Assembly (NCBI GenBank): GCA_963722495.1
Contig: CAVRND010000022.1
Location: forward strand, 154,817 to 218,816
DNA: 64,000 nucleotides
Source: Hyphomicrobium_A sp963722495
GTDB taxonomy: Bacteria; Pseudomonadota; Alphaproteobacteria; Rhizobiales; Hyphomicrobiaceae
Reading direction: 5' to 3'
Program-made: the position numbers and the translations under genes
Shown here: in pieces, positions 24,897 to 34,796 of the stretch
Layout of the letters: each line of letters starts with the position of its first letter
How positions within the stretch are numbered: the stretch's first letter is position 1
The notes under the pieces: generated by a model
The model's input: the letters and a program-made list of their open reading frames with translations, nothing else
Databases searched by the model: none
Told to the model about the DNA's origin: nothing

Positions 24897-26711
24897 TTAA
24901 CGCATAGAATCCGGAGCCTCGACGCCGAGGACTGAAAGTCCGGAGGATATCACCTGTTGAACGGCAGCAATAAGGGCGAGACGCGCTGCGGTCATAACCC
25001 CGTCATCTGCCTGAATAAATCGCAAATGTGGCAAATCATTGCCTCGGCTCCACTGGCCATGCAGGGCCGAAGCGAGGTCGTAAAGGTAGAAGGCAAGACG
25101 GTGCGGCTCCTCTGCGCGTGCGGCCCCCGTGATCAGACGCGGAAAATACGCCAGCTTCTTGATCAGCTCGATCTCGCCCGCATCGGTTAGCTTCGAAAGG
25201 TCCGCCTCGCGCACCGCGCGGCTGCCGGGCGCCAACTCCGGAAACACTTCCTGCGCATTGCGGAACACGGACGCGGCACGGGCGTGTGCGTACTGCACGT
25301 AGAAGACCGGATTGTCCTTCGACTGCTCCGTCACTTTTGCGAAGTCGAAGTCCAGCGGCTCCAACTCCTTGCGGTACAGCATCATGAAGCGGACGGGATC
25401 GCGCCCGACCTCGTCGACCACGTCACGCAGCGTCACGAACGTGCCGGCGCGCTTCGACATCTTGTAGGGTTCGCCATTCTTGAACAGCTTGACGAGGTTG
25501 ACGACCTTGATGCCGAGGTCGGCGGTGCCGCCATCCGTGTGCCAGTGCTTCAGCTTACCCTTGGCGTCGCGCTCGACCGTGCCGTCCGTGAATGCCGCGA
25601 CGACGGCCAGCATGCGCGGGATGTAGCCGATGTGATCGGCCCCAAATACATTGACGAGGTGCTGATAGCCCCGCTGCAGCTTGTCGTAGTGGTAGGCGAC
25701 GTCGCCGGCGAAATACGTGTAGCTGCCGTCCGATTTCATCAGCGCGCGATCAGCTTCGTCGCCGTACTCGGTGGACTTGAACAGCGTCTGCTCGCGGTCC
25801 TCCCACTCCTCGTCCTCGTGCCCCTTCGGCTTCTCGAGCCGGCCTTCGTAGATGAGGCCCTTGGCACGCAGCGCCTCGATGGCGGTCTTGATCTTGTCGG
25901 TGCCGCCGTTCGTGAGCGACGCTTCCGAAAAGAACACGTCGTGGCGGATGTTCAGCGCGGCGAGGTCGTCCTTGATCAACGGCATCATCTGCGCGATGGC
26001 GAACGTGCGCACGATCGGCAGCCAACGCTCCTCGGGCATGTTGAGGAGCGAGGGCCCGTGCTCCTGCGCCAGCGCAGCGCCGACCGGCTTCAGGTAGTCA
26101 CCCGGATAAAGACCCTGCGGGATATCGCCGATGTCCTCGCCCAGCGCCTCGCGATAGCGCAGGAACACGGAGCGGGCGAGCACGTCCACCTGCCCGCCTG
26201 CATCGTTGACGTAATATTCGCGCGTAACGTCGAAGCCAGCGAACGCGAGTAAGTTGGCGAGCACATCGCCGAACACGGCGCCGCGGCAATGGCCGACGTG
26301 CATTGGGCCGGTCGGGTTGGCGGAGACGTATTCGATGTTGACGGTCTTGCCGCAGCCGACGCCCGAGCGCCCATAGTCGGCGCCCTCTTTCAAGATCGCG
26401 CGCACGAGGCCATGCCACACCTCGGGCTTCAGCGTCAGATTGAGGAAGCCCGGCCCAGCGACCGAGACCGCTTCCACGCCTTCGGCACCCGCGAGCTTCG
26501 CCTGCAGCTTATCGGCGATGTCGCGCGGCTTCATGCGCGCCGGCTTGGCCAGCACCATCGCCGCGTTGGTTGCCAGATCTCCGTGCGTTGGATCGCGCGG
26601 CGTCTCGACCTCGATGCCGGACGTCGGCGTGTCGGCGGGCAGAACGCCTTCGGCCTTCAACGCTTCGAGCGCCGCCGCAACGCGAGTTTCGATCTGTGCG
26701 AACACGTCCAC
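24897..26711 (-). CDS. argS: Arginyl-tRNA synthetase
   Basis: GTG 26711 gives 604 residues beginning VDVFAQIETRVAAALEALKA; the frame is open to 26783 but that leader is not family-like. Class I motifs: NPTGPMHVGHCRGAVFGD (HIGH equivalent) and PYKMSKRAGTFVTLRDVV (KMSKS equivalent). The N-terminal Add1 domain and C-terminal DALR anticodon-binding domain (VQYAHARAASVFRNAQEV) are complete. It charges tRNA-Arg. The intact frame contrasts with broken valS and serS. Confidence 0.95.
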   Translation of the reverse strand: MDVFAQIETRVAAALEALKAEGVLPADTPTSGIEVETPRDPTHGDLATNAAMVLAKPARMKPRDIADKLQAKLAGAEGVEAVSVAGPGFLNLTLKPEVWHGLVRAILKEGADYGRSGVGCGKTVNIEYVSANPTGPMHVGHCRGAVFGDVLANLLAFAGFDVTREYYVNDAGGQVDVLARSVFLRYREALGEDIGDIPQGLYPGDYLKPVGAALAQEHGPSLLNMPEERWLPIVRTFAIAQMMPLIKDDLAALNIRHDVFFSEASLTNGGTDKIKTAIEALRAKGLIYEGRLEKPKGHEDEEWEDREQTLFKSTEYGDEADRALMKSDGSYTYFAGDVAYHYDKLQRGYQHLVNVFGADHIGYIPRMLAVVAAFTDGTVERDAKGKLKHWHTDGGTADLGIKVVNLVKLFKNGEPYKMSKRAGTFVTLRDVVDEVGRDPVRFMMLYRKELEPLDFDFAKVTEQSKDNPVFYVQYAHARAASVFRNAQEVFPELAPGSRAVREADLSKLTDAGEIELIKKLAYFPRLITGAARAEEPHRLAFYLYDLASALHGQWSRGNDLPHLRFIQADDGVMTAARLALIAAVQQVISSGLSVLGVEAPDSMR

Positions 26712-26757
26712 GGCGGCGATCCTGAGGGCTGGAAACGGGGGGAAAGCAGCGCCCCGG

Positions 26758-28000
26758 CTAACGCAAATCAGGTGTGGCGTCAAACAGCCGGCGGTGCTCG
26801 GCCATGGCGTAGCGATCGGTCATGCCGGCGACGAAGTCACCGATGAGCCGGGCGCGGCGGCGCGTTTCGAGACCCTGGGATGCGGCGTACCAAGCTTCGG
26901 CCATGGCCGCAGGCTCGACCATGTAGCGTGCGAAGAGTTCTCCGACGACGCGCTCTGCGTCGCGCATCACGCTCATCACGCGCTCGTGCCTGTAGACCCG
27001 CTCGAACAGGAAAGCCTTTAGGCGCGCGATGTCTCCGGCCATCGCTGGCGAGAAAGCGACCGTCGCCTGCGGCGCGCGGCGAATGTCGTCCGGCCCGCGC
27101 GGCTTGAGCGCAGCAAGGCGCGTGCGCGTCTCGGCAACGAGATCGGAGATCATCTGCGTGATCAGCATGCGCGTCAGCTCGTAGACCTCCCGCGCTTCAT
27201 CGGTGCCCCCGTGCCGGTGCACGCGCGCCAGTGCCGGGCCTGTCAGCGGCTGGCCTTCGAGATCGGCGAGCACGAGGAGATGGGCACGCAGACCGTCGTC
27301 GATATCGTGCGAGACATAGGCGATGTCGTCGGCGAGCGCGGCGACCTGCGCCTCCGCCGAAGGCCAGGAGGAAAGTTCCAGACTACGCCAGCCCTCGATG
27401 CGGCGCGCGACCTTCGTGACGGCGCCGTCGGCTACAGGGCCGTTATGCTTGGCAAGGCCTTCCAGCGTCTCCCACGTGAGATTAAGGCCGTCGAACTGCG
27501 CGTACTTACGCTCCAGGCTGGTGACGACGCGCAGGCTCTGCGCGTTGTGATCGAAGCCGCCGAAGCCGGCCATGGCCGCATCGAGCGCGCGCTCCCCGGC
27601 GTGGCCAAATGGCGGGTGCCCCAGATCGTGCGCCAGGGCGATGGCTTCGGCCAGATCCTCATCGAGGCGTAGCTGCCGCGCCACCGTGCGAGCGATCTGC
27701 GCCACCTCGAGCGAGTGCGTTAGCCTGCGTGCGGTAGTGGTCGCCCTCGTGGAAGACGAAAACCTGGGTCTTGTGGGTCAGGCGCCGGAAGGCGGTGGAA
27801 TGCAGGATACGGTCGCGGTCGCGCTGGAACGGACTGCGCGTCGTGCACTCGGGCTCCTGATCGAAGCGCCCCCGGCTGGGTACGCTACCGGCGGAATAAG
27901 CCCCGGGCGAGCGCTGGCCGGGCCCCAGGGAGGCGCCGTAATCGGCCCGGTCGTTCTCGTTGGCGGCTGGTTCCAAGGCGAGTCCCGGCTTCTGCCGCAC
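26758..28000 (-). CDS. dgt: dGTP triphosphohydrolase-like protein, one frameshift
   Basis: The frame begins at GTG 28000 and carries TRSPFQRDRDRILHSTAFRR and KTQVFVFHEGDHYRT, then breaks near 27727 by one extra A. With it removed the sequence reads HYRTRLTHSLEVAQIARTVA, the first His of the HD site, followed by ALAHDLGHPPFGHAGE with the His-Asp pair and further on DDIAYVSHDIDDGLRA. The gene is 3n+1 long, as expected. The family cleaves dGTP (or other dNTPs) to the nucleoside and triphosphate. Divergent from erpA, as is usual in the order. Confidence 0.88.
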
Positions 28001-28099
28001 CTAGGCGGCTTTGAATTCGGCGCCTTCGCGCTTATCTTGCATAAGGATAGATTCCATCCGGCCGCAAGTCTGCCGGTCCGGAACCAGCCCGAGGCCATG

Positions 28100-28429
28100 A
28101 TGAGCGAACCCGTCACCGTCACCGAGCGCGCCGCCAAGCGCATAGCAGAGATCGTCTCCGGCGAGGCCGCGGCACGGGCCCTGCGCATCAGCGTCGAGGG
28201 CGGCGGATGCTCGGGCTTCCAGTACAAGTTCGACCTCGTGCCCGAGGCGGCGGACGACGACACGGTGCTGGAGCGGTCCGGTGCCAAGGTGGTTATCGAT
28301 CAGGTTTCGCTCGGCTTTCTCGCCGGCTCGGAGATCGATTTCGTCGACGACCTCATTGGGGCGTCGTTCCGGGTGACCAACCCGAAGGCGACCGCCTCGT
28401 GCGGCTGCGGCACCAGCTTCTCGATCTAA
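28100..28429 (+). CDS. erpA: Iron-sulfur cluster insertion protein ErpA/HesB type
   Basis: The 109-residue A-type carrier starts at the second of two ATGs (28100) behind GAGG. The three Cys of the family are present: VEGGGCSGFQYKFDL and ATASCGCGTSFSI. It transfers Fe-S clusters to apo-proteins in the cytoplasm. It is divergent from dgt and upstream of xthA, the normal rhizobial arrangement. Confidence 0.92.
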   Translation: MSEPVTVTERAAKRIAEIVSGEAAARALRISVEGGGCSGFQYKFDLVPEAADDDTVLERSGAKVVIDQVSLGFLAGSEIDFVDDLIGASFRVTNPKATASCGCGTSFSI

Positions 28430-28462
28430 GGCGCTTTCTGATCATACGGGCGCACCTGCCTT

Positions 28463-28597
28463 CGCCCTCCCCTCGATGGGGAGGGTCGCACTTCATGCCG
28501 ACAGCATGAAGTGCGGGGTGGGGTGAAGCCACGGAACCGAGCTTCGGTTGATCGTCGTTCTCCCCACCCTAGCCCCTCCCCACCAGGGGGAGGGGGA
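28463..28597. repeat. Multi-hairpin intergenic repeat
   Basis: Stacked inverted repeats fill the erpA-xthA gap: CCCTCCCC-TCGAT-GGGGAGGG (28465-28485), GCACTTCATGC-CGACA-GCATGAAGTGC (28488-28514), then CCTCCCCACCAGGGGGAGGG (about 28576-28595). G-rich and C-rich tracts (GGGGTGGGGTG and CCCCACCC) also pair at longer range. This is the class of palindromic CCCTCCCC elements common in Rhizobiales intergenic regions; it may also end erpA transcription. Confidence 0.8.
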
Positions 28598-28686
28598 ACT
28601 AGAGCGCCGCGATTCCGGCTGATCGAATTTTGCTCTGGGCCCGCTTTGCTGGCCAGGCATTCGATTCTCGACTACCCCTTCCCGGC

Positions 28687-29469
28687 ATGAAGGTCACCAC
28701 CTGGAACATCAACGGGGTCAAGGCGCGCCTTAAATCGGCCGTCGCCTACCTGAAGCAGGCGTCGCCCGACGTTATCTGCCTGCAGGAAATCAAAAGCCTC
28801 ACCGAGGCGTTTCCGGCGTCCGCCTTCGAGGACCTCGGCTATCACTGCGCCGTGCACGGCCAGAAGGGCTTCAACGGCGTCGCCATCCTCTCGAAGCTGC
28901 CGCTCGAGGAGATGCGCACCGGACTGCCCGGCAACGACGCCGACGAGCAATCGCGCTTCATCGAGGCGATCATCTCGGTGCCGTCGGGCATTCTGAAGGT
29001 CGCCTCCATCTACGCGCCAAACGGCAATCCGATCACGACGGAGAAATTTCCCTACAAGCTCGCCTGGCTCGGTCGCATGCGTGAGCACTTCCAGCGGCTG
29101 CTCGCCGAGGAGATCCCGTTCGTTATGGCTGGCGACTACAACGTCATCCCCGAGCCCATTGACGCCAAGCGGCCCGACGCGTGGACGAACGACGCGCTCT
29201 ATCAGCCGGAAACGCGCGCCGCTTACCGCTGCATCCTGAGCGACGGGCTGACCGACGCGGTGCGGCTCTGTCATCCAGGGCCCGGCGTCTACACGTTCTG
29301 GGATTATCAGGCCGGCGCCTTCCAGAAGGACGACGGCATCCGCATCGACCACCTCTTGCTGTCACCGCAGGCGACGGACCGTCTTCTCGCCGCCGGCGTT
29401 GATCGCTTTACCCGCGCCTGGGAGAAGCCGTCCGATCACGTGCCGGTCTGGGTCGAGCTCGACTTCTAG
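28687..29469 (+). CDS. xthA: Exodeoxyribonuclease III
   Basis: ATG 28687 gives 260 residues: MKVTTWNINGVKARLKSAVA (N of the active site), VICLQEIKSL (catalytic Glu), FVMAGDYNVIPEPIDAKRPD (Asp, Asn), GIRIDHLLLSP and KPSDHVPVWVEL (catalytic Asp-His). This is the XthA/ExoA subfamily of AP endonucleases in base excision repair. Length is normal. The frame opens 57 bases earlier at 28630 but the leader is not conserved-looking. Confidence 0.94.
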   Translation: MKVTTWNINGVKARLKSAVAYLKQASPDVICLQEIKSLTEAFPASAFEDLGYHCAVHGQKGFNGVAILSKLPLEEMRTGLPGNDADEQSRFIEAIISVPSGILKVASIYAPNGNPITTEKFPYKLAWLGRMREHFQRLLAEEIPFVMAGDYNVIPEPIDAKRPDAWTNDALYQPETRAAYRCILSDGLTDAVRLCHPGPGVYTFWDYQAGAFQKDDGIRIDHLLLSPQATDRLLAAGVDRFTRAWEKPSDHVPVWVELDF

Positions 29470-29471
29470 CT

Positions 29472-30461
29472 TTACTCGCTGCACTTGGCGGTGACGACGC
29501 TGCCCGTCGCCGGCAGGAATACCTTGCAGTCGAGCGGGCCTTTCTTTTTGAACGACACCTCGGCGACGTCGTCGTCGTGTTTGTCCGTCGCTCTGCCGGA
29601 GCCGCCGAGAATTGCCAGCCGCTGCTTGGCAACCCGACGGGTGGTGCGGCCGTCGAAGGAGTCCAATGCGGCGCCCAGCGCCTTGTCGAAACGCGCTCGC
29701 GCCGCAGCCTTGTCGCCGCGCTCTTCGAGAATGCGGCCCTTGAGCATGTGCGCGGCGGCAAAGTCTCCGTCGAGCTCCAGCGCCCGTTCGGCGTCATCGT
29801 CGGCGGCATCGATGCGCCCTTCGTCAAAGGCAACGGCGCCCCGGGCGTAATGCGCCGATGCGCCCCCGCGTCCTTCGGACAGAACGCGGTTGATTTCGGT
29901 GCGCGCGGCCTCGTGGTTGCCCTTGTCGGCAAGGACGAGGGCGCGCATCAGAGGGATGTTCGCAGCGTCGGACTTGATATCCCGTGCGGCGTCGAGGTCG
30001 CGCAGCGCGGCTTCGGTGTCGCCGTCGGCGCGCAGTACCACGGCCCGGCTATAGAGGAGCTGCCAGGCGCTGCCGTCGCGCTTGATCGCCTCGTCGAGGT
30101 CGGCGAGCGCCTTGTCGCGGTTGCCGCGGTCATCCTCGGTCATGCCGCGCGCCTCATAGGCGCGGGCAAAGCCGGGCTTCAGCTCGAGGACCTTGGTGAA
30201 ATCGCTGACGGCCTTGTCGAAGTCGCCGGCGCGCCGGAAGGCGGTGCCGCGGTTGAAATAGCCGATGTACATCTGCTCGCGCGGCAGGCGCCCGCTGTCC
30301 ATCACTCGCGTGCAGGCAGTGGCGGCGGCGCGGTTTTTCGCTGCGGTGCAACTCGAAAGGTCTTGATTCATGCCGGCCTGCGCGCCAGATGCCATGACGA
30401 CGAGCAGCAGGAACCCACCCGACAACAGCCCACCAATCAAAACGAAATAGGCGCGCAACAT
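29472..30461 (-). CDS. TPR-repeat exported protein
   Basis: ATG 30461 follows GGGAGG and gives 329 residues. Residues about 4-25 are a hydrophobic signal or anchor (YFVLIGGLLSGGFLLLVVMA). From residue 60 to 280 there are five to six TPR units (FNRGTAFRRAGDFDKAVSDF, ARGMTEDDRGNRDKALADLD, HYARGAVAFDEGRIDAADDD). The C-terminal part (KKKGPLDCKVFLPATGSVVT) has two Cys near the end. It is a periplasmic adaptor-type protein of unknown partner. It converges with xthA with two bases between stops. Confidence 0.8.
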   Translation of the reverse strand: MLRAYFVLIGGLLSGGFLLLVVMASGAQAGMNQDLSSCTAAKNRAAATACTRVMDSGRLPREQMYIGYFNRGTAFRRAGDFDKAVSDFTKVLELKPGFARAYEARGMTEDDRGNRDKALADLDEAIKRDGSAWQLLYSRAVVLRADGDTEAALRDLDAARDIKSDAANIPLMRALVLADKGNHEAARTEINRVLSEGRGGASAHYARGAVAFDEGRIDAADDDAERALELDGDFAAAHMLKGRILEERGDKAAARARFDKALGAALDSFDGRTTRRVAKQRLAILGGSGRATDKHDDDVAEVSFKKKGPLDCKVFLPATGSVVTAKCSE

Positions 30462-30781
30462 TTTCGCCTCCCGTGGAGCGAGATTGTTAGCTATCCAAAA
30501 AGGAACCCCGCCCACCTGAGCGGCGCACCCAATGGTTACCTGCTCCTCCGGCAACGCACTGTTCCGCTGGGAACAGCCGGCCTTTCACGAGTTAAGAACA
30601 ATCGTCAGCCGGTGCCGCTCTACATTCGTCAGCGTGGCAACCGTTCAGCGGTTTGTTACGTTTGTAGGTCAATGTCGCCCGCTGAACACAACGCGTCATC
30701 AGTGTGTCGGGCATCAATCTCGTGTAGTCTGTCCTCGTCTGCCCCTTGGACAACTAGGCTCATTGCGCAAGGTCCAGTCAC
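30462..30781. other. Intergenic region, 320 bases
   Basis: The divergent region between the TPR gene and the small secreted protein. It contains a short hairpin CTGTTCC-GCTG-GGAACAG (30559-30576) and no supportable gene. Promoters for both flanking genes should be here. Confidence 0.4.
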
Positions 30782-31201
30782 ATGAACATGCAGCTTTTCC
30801 ATCGCCTTGCGCGCCGCGCAGGCATGCTTTCCCTCGCCGCACTCCCGGTCGTCGGTTTCATCGGACCGAGCGCAGCCGAACCTGGCGGTCTCTCCGGTTC
30901 TTGGAGCGGCGGCGGCTGGGTTTCATTCGCCAGCGGCTCCAAGGAGAAGGCCCGCTGCCACGCTCGCTATTCGGGCGGCGGCGGCAGCTACACCCTCACG
31001 GCCACATGCGCCACGGCATCGGGCAAGGCGTCGCAGACCGCTACCATCTATAAGGTCAGCGGCAGCGCCTACAGGGGGAGCTTCGTCAACTCGCAGTACA
31101 ACGTGCGCGGCTCGATCCGCGTCGTCGTACATGGCAGCAGCCAGAGCGTGAGCCTGTCGGGCGACGGCGCCTCCGCCCAGCTCAGCTTGTCGCGTCGCTG
31201 A
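30782..31201 (+). CDS. Small secreted beta-rich protein
   Basis: The 139-residue protein has a signal peptide (RLARRAGMLSLAALPVVGFI, cleavage near PSAAE) and a mature domain rich in Gly, Ser and beta strands: LSGSWSGGGWVSFASGSKEK, two Cys (ARCHARY and TATCATAS) and alternating polar strands to the end. I recall similar hypothetical proteins in Rhizobiales but no named function. It ends before a good terminator hairpin, so it is a single-gene unit. Confidence 0.7.
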   Translation: MNMQLFHRLARRAGMLSLAALPVVGFIGPSAAEPGGLSGSWSGGGWVSFASGSKEKARCHARYSGGGGSYTLTATCATASGKASQTATIYKVSGSAYRGSFVNSQYNVRGSIRVVVHGSSQSVSLSGDGASAQLSLSRR

Positions 31202-31227
31202 TCCTCTCAGCACGCTGAAGCACTAAG

Positions 31228-31261
31228 AAAGCCGGTGCGCGATCTCCTCGCGCCCGGCTTT
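31228..31261 (+). terminator. Rho-independent-type terminator
   Basis: Stem AAAGCCGG(T)GCGCG pairs with CGCGCCCGGCTTT around a seven-base loop, followed by TCGCTTGT. It directly follows the small secreted beta-rich protein. The opposite strand reads as a hairpin too and may serve the convergent gene. Confidence 0.7.
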
Positions 31262-31284
31262 CGCTTGTCAGGCGAGCGATACGC

Positions 31285-31722
31285 TCAAACGTCGTGCTTG
31301 GCGTTTGGCGACTGCTGCAATGACCCCAACACCGAACCGCTCCAGCGCTCCACCTTCTCGGGCAAGAACACGTAGCTGTGCAGCTTGAAGACGAGCCCGT
31401 CGCGCATCACCGTGTGCTCGCCGGTGTAAATGGCATCGGCCGGCAGATAGTAGGCACACGAGAACTTGGCGATGGCCTTGTTGACGCTGTTGGCCGCGAT
31501 CTCCTCGTTCTGCCCCTGCGCCTGGTTCATGAGGAAGTCGATCGAGTCCGTCTTCTCGTTGCAGAAGAAGCCGCGAACGCGTTCGGACATCGGCACCGGT
31601 TCCGCATTTGACGCCGGAGCACCGGTCAGCACGCCGAGGCCGACAAGGCAAAGCCCGATAGCTGCAAGGTTTGACTGAATTTCCCGCCCGGTGCGGCGGA
31701 GCAGAGCGACGAGGCCGGTCAT
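31285..31722 (-). CDS. Hypothetical exported protein
   Basis: GGAGG upstream supports ATG 31722, 145 residues. There is an N-terminal membrane/signal segment (LAAIGLCLVGLGVLTGAPAS) preceded by a basic stretch. The mature part has two Cys (GFFCNEK and KFSCAYY) and ends VLGSLQQSPNAKHDV. No family recognised. The spacing of Cys suggests a periplasmic disulphide. The gene stands alone on the minus strand. Confidence 0.6.
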   Translation of the reverse strand: MTGLVALLRRTGREIQSNLAAIGLCLVGLGVLTGAPASNAEPVPMSERVRGFFCNEKTDSIDFLMNQAQGQNEEIAANSVNKAIAKFSCAYYLPADAIYTGEHTVMRDGLVFKLHSYVFLPEKVERWSGSVLGSLQQSPNAKHDV

Positions 31723-32003
31723 GCACACCTCCAAGGTCTAAAGCGAGCGCACGCGCGTGCGCCTCACTCCGCCTTGGACGTCGCCCTCCATCGCCGTTTC
31801 TTGCTGTTGCGATCGAGGATATGAGCGATTCTAACCTCGCTCAAGTAACGGTCATGGGCAGCGACTGCCTAATCAAGCGCCATTGCAACCGCGAACCCCG
31901 CCTCGGCGGGCTCCGACAGTCTATCCGGCGATTGCCATTATGACAGGCGCTTTTTGCCACGCTCCGGCAATTTCAACGGGAAACGTTGCCAATTGCCTAC
32001 AGA

Positions 32004-33084
32004 TCAGGGCGTCGGGGCCGGCGCGCTGGCGCTGGCGTCGATACCGCGAAGGCCGGCACCGGACCCTTTTATGAAGGGCACGCCGGCATCCGGCTTGACC
32101 GGGAGCGCAGGGACAGCCAGCTGGAGACGCAGCCTCGGGCGAAGCGGTGTTGGCCGGTGCCGCCGCGGCAGTCGACGTGCCGGCGGCTGTTCCGGTCATC
32201 TCGAACAGCACCGGCTCGCCGTTGCCGCACGTACGCGTCGCCTGCATGTTGAGCGTGCCGAGGCCGGAGTCGTCCTGCGTATCGGGCTTGCGGCCGTAGC
32301 GCGTGCGCCAGTCGGCGACGATGCCGGTCGCCTGCTTGCGGATGCCATGCGCGGCACCGCAGTAGATGTTCTGGTAGATGTCCTCGATCCACACGCGCTC
32401 ATAGGCCGGCGAGTTGGCGACGGCGACCGAGATCAGCGCCAGCGCCTTGACCGGATCGGCGGGCATGTACTTGCCGCGCCACAGCAGGTCGGCAAGGAAT
32501 GCCTGCGCGCCAGAGTGCCCCTTCTGGCTCAGCACCGACAGCCAGTGCTTGGCATAGGGGACGTCGCTTTCGATGCCTTCGCCGTGCATGTAGAGCTTGG
32601 CGAGCTCGAACTGGGCGTCCTCGTCGCGGAAGAACTGCGCCGCTTCGCGCAGGTATTCCATGGCGATCTTCGAGTTCGGCTTGAGGTTCACCTCCGGCAA
32701 CCCGTTGAGCAGATAGCCGGCGATGCGCGTCATCGCCTTGGCGACGTACGGCGCGCGCTGGTCATCGTCGGGATCGACGTCGGTGTGCTCCTCGGCGATC
32801 TTCAGATACAGCTCGTACGCCTTGGCGTGATCGGTGCGGGCGCCGTTGTTGTCGGAGTAGATGCGCGCCAGGTAGTAGGGCGCCAGAAAGAGGTGCGCGT
32901 CGGCCGCGTACTCGAGCGCCGGAATGGCGATCTCGTAGTAGCCGCCGTTGAAGGCGCCGATGCCCTGGTCGAGCGCGTCCTGCGCCGATCGGTACTTGGC
33001 GGCCGCAGCCGAAGCGCCGACGCTGCCCAGGCAGAGCAACAGACCAACCACGAATACGCGTACTATCTGATCAAATATCCGCAT
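32004..33084 (-). CDS. exoR: ExoR-like Sel1-repeat periplasmic regulator, C-terminal frameshift
   Basis: ATG 33084 starts inside the end of ilvD and gives a signal peptide (FDQIVRVFVVGLLLCLGSVG, cleavage near SASAA-type site) and four to five Sel1/TPR units: QGIGAFNGGYYEIAIPALEY, YLARIYSDNNGARTDHAKAY, FELAKLYMHGEGIESDVPYA and FLADLLWRGKYMPADPVKAL. This resembles rhizobial ExoR, a periplasmic inhibitor of the ExoS-ChvI system controlling exopolysaccharide and motility. A one-base insertion near 32120 breaks the tail; in the corrected frame it ends AGLRGIDASASAPAPTP with stop at 32004. ExoR function is inferred from repeat order only; exoS/chvI are not in the window. Confidence 0.65.
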
Positions 33085-34796
33085 AGCAGACCACTTCCGC
33101 TTTGCCGCCCTCATGAGTAACCGCGCCCTTGTAGGCAGGCCCGACCAGGTTGGCGTACTTGCGCAACGCGCCGCTCTGGTAGGGATTTGCCGGGGCCTTC
33201 CAATTCTTCTTGCGCGCCGCGAGCTCGGCTTCGCTGACTTCTAGGTCGAGCGTGCCGGTCGTCTGCGTCGATCGAAATGATGTCGCCGTCCTTGAGCAGG
33301 CCGATCGGGCCGCCGACCGCCGCTTCCGGGCCGACGTGACCGATGCAGAATCCGCGCGTGCCGCCGGAGAAGCGACCGTCGGTGATGAGCGCGACCTTCT
33401 CGCCGGCGCCCTGGCCGTAGAGCGCCGCCGTGGTCGACAGCATCTCGCGCATGCCGGGGCCGCCAATGGGGCCCTCGTAGCGAATGACGATGACCTCGCC
33501 CTCGTTGTATTGGCCTGCATCCACTGCTGCGAACGCGTCTTCCTCGCAATCGAACACGCGCGCGGGGCCGCGGAACTGCAGCTTCTTGAGACCGGCCACC
33601 TTCACGATGGCGCCGTCGGGCGCGAGCGTGCCCCTGAGGCCGACGACGCCGCCTGTCGGCGTGATCGGGTTGGAAACCGGATAGACGACCTTCTGGTCGG
33701 TGTTGAACTTCACCTTCTCGAGGTTCTGCTTCAGCGTCGCGCCCGTCACGGTGATGCAGTCACCGTGCAGCAGGCCGCCGTCGTACAGCGCCTTGAGGAT
33801 CTGCGGCACGCCGCCGATGTCGAACACGTCCTTGGCCACGTACTTCCCGCCCGGCTTCAGGTCGGCGATGTACGGCGTGCGCTTGAAGATCTCGGCGACA
33901 GCGAACAGATCGAAATCGATGCCGGCTTCGTGCGCCATGGCTGGAAGATGCAGCGCCGCGTTGGTCGACCCGCCGGTGGCGGCGACGACGACGGCGGCGT
34001 TCTCGAAGGCTTCGCGCGTGCAGATGTCGCGCGGACGGATGCCGCGCGCGAGGAGGTTCATGACCGCCTTGCCGCTCTCCGTCGCGTAGGCGTCGCGGCT
34101 CTCGTATGGGGCCGGTGCGCCAGCCGAACCCGGCAGCGCAAGACCGATCGCCTCGGACACGCAGGCCATGGTGTTGGCGGTGAACTGACCGCCGCACGAA
34201 CCAGCGGACGGACAAGCGACGCATTCGAGCTCGTGCAGATCTTCGTCCGACATACGGCCGGCCGAATGCATGCCGACGCCTTCGAACACGTCCACGACGG
34301 TGACGTCGCGGCCCTTGAACTTGCCGGGCAGGATCGAGCCGCCATAGAGGAACACGGACGGCACGTTGAGACGCAGCATGGCCATCATGATGCCAGGCAG
34401 TGACTTGTCGCAGCCTGCAACGCCAACCATCGCGTCATAGCAATGCCCGCGCATCGTCAGCTCGATCGAATCGGCGATCACCTCGCGCGAGACGAGCGAA
34501 GACTTCATGCCCTGGTGACCCATGGCGATGCCGTCGGTCACCGTGATGGTGCAGAATTCACGCGGTGTGCCGCCGGCCTCGTCGACGCCCAACTTGGCGG
34601 ACTGAGCCTGGCGCATCAGCGAGATGTTGCAGGGCGCTGCCTCGTTCCAGCACGACACCACGCCGACGAACGGGCGATGGATCTGCTCCTCTTCGAGGCC
34701 CATGGCGTAGTAGTAGGACCGATGCGGCGCGCGCGTCGGCCCTTCCGTTACGTGACGGCTCGGCAGCTTTGATTTGTCGAACGTTTTGGCGTCCAT
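33071..34796 (-). CDS. ilvD: Dihydroxy-acid dehydratase, one frameshift
   Basis: From ATG 34796 the 574-residue enzyme carries the Fe-S cysteines in VGVAGCDKSLPGIMMAM and VACPSAGSCGGQFTANTMAC, a conserved GGSTNAALHLPAMAHEAGID, and SGGTRGFCIGHVGPEAAVGG near the C-terminus. It dehydrates dihydroxy-acids in valine, leucine and isoleucine synthesis. One extra base near 33262 (GACGACC for GACACC) shifts the frame; corrected, it reads TGTLDLEVSEAELAARKKNW and ends VVCYADI. Its last 14 bases overlap the start of the exoR-like gene. Confidence 0.93.

Noticed and set aside
23105..24907. 600-residue plus-strand frame opposite the SPOR protein
   Set aside because: It is the antisense shadow of a Pro/Gln-rich gene; its Arg/Gly composition and lack of a ribosome site argue against coding.
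31954..33120. 388-residue plus-strand frame opposite the ExoR-like gene
   Set aside because: Shadow of the Sel1-repeat gene; no start signal and no recognisable domain.
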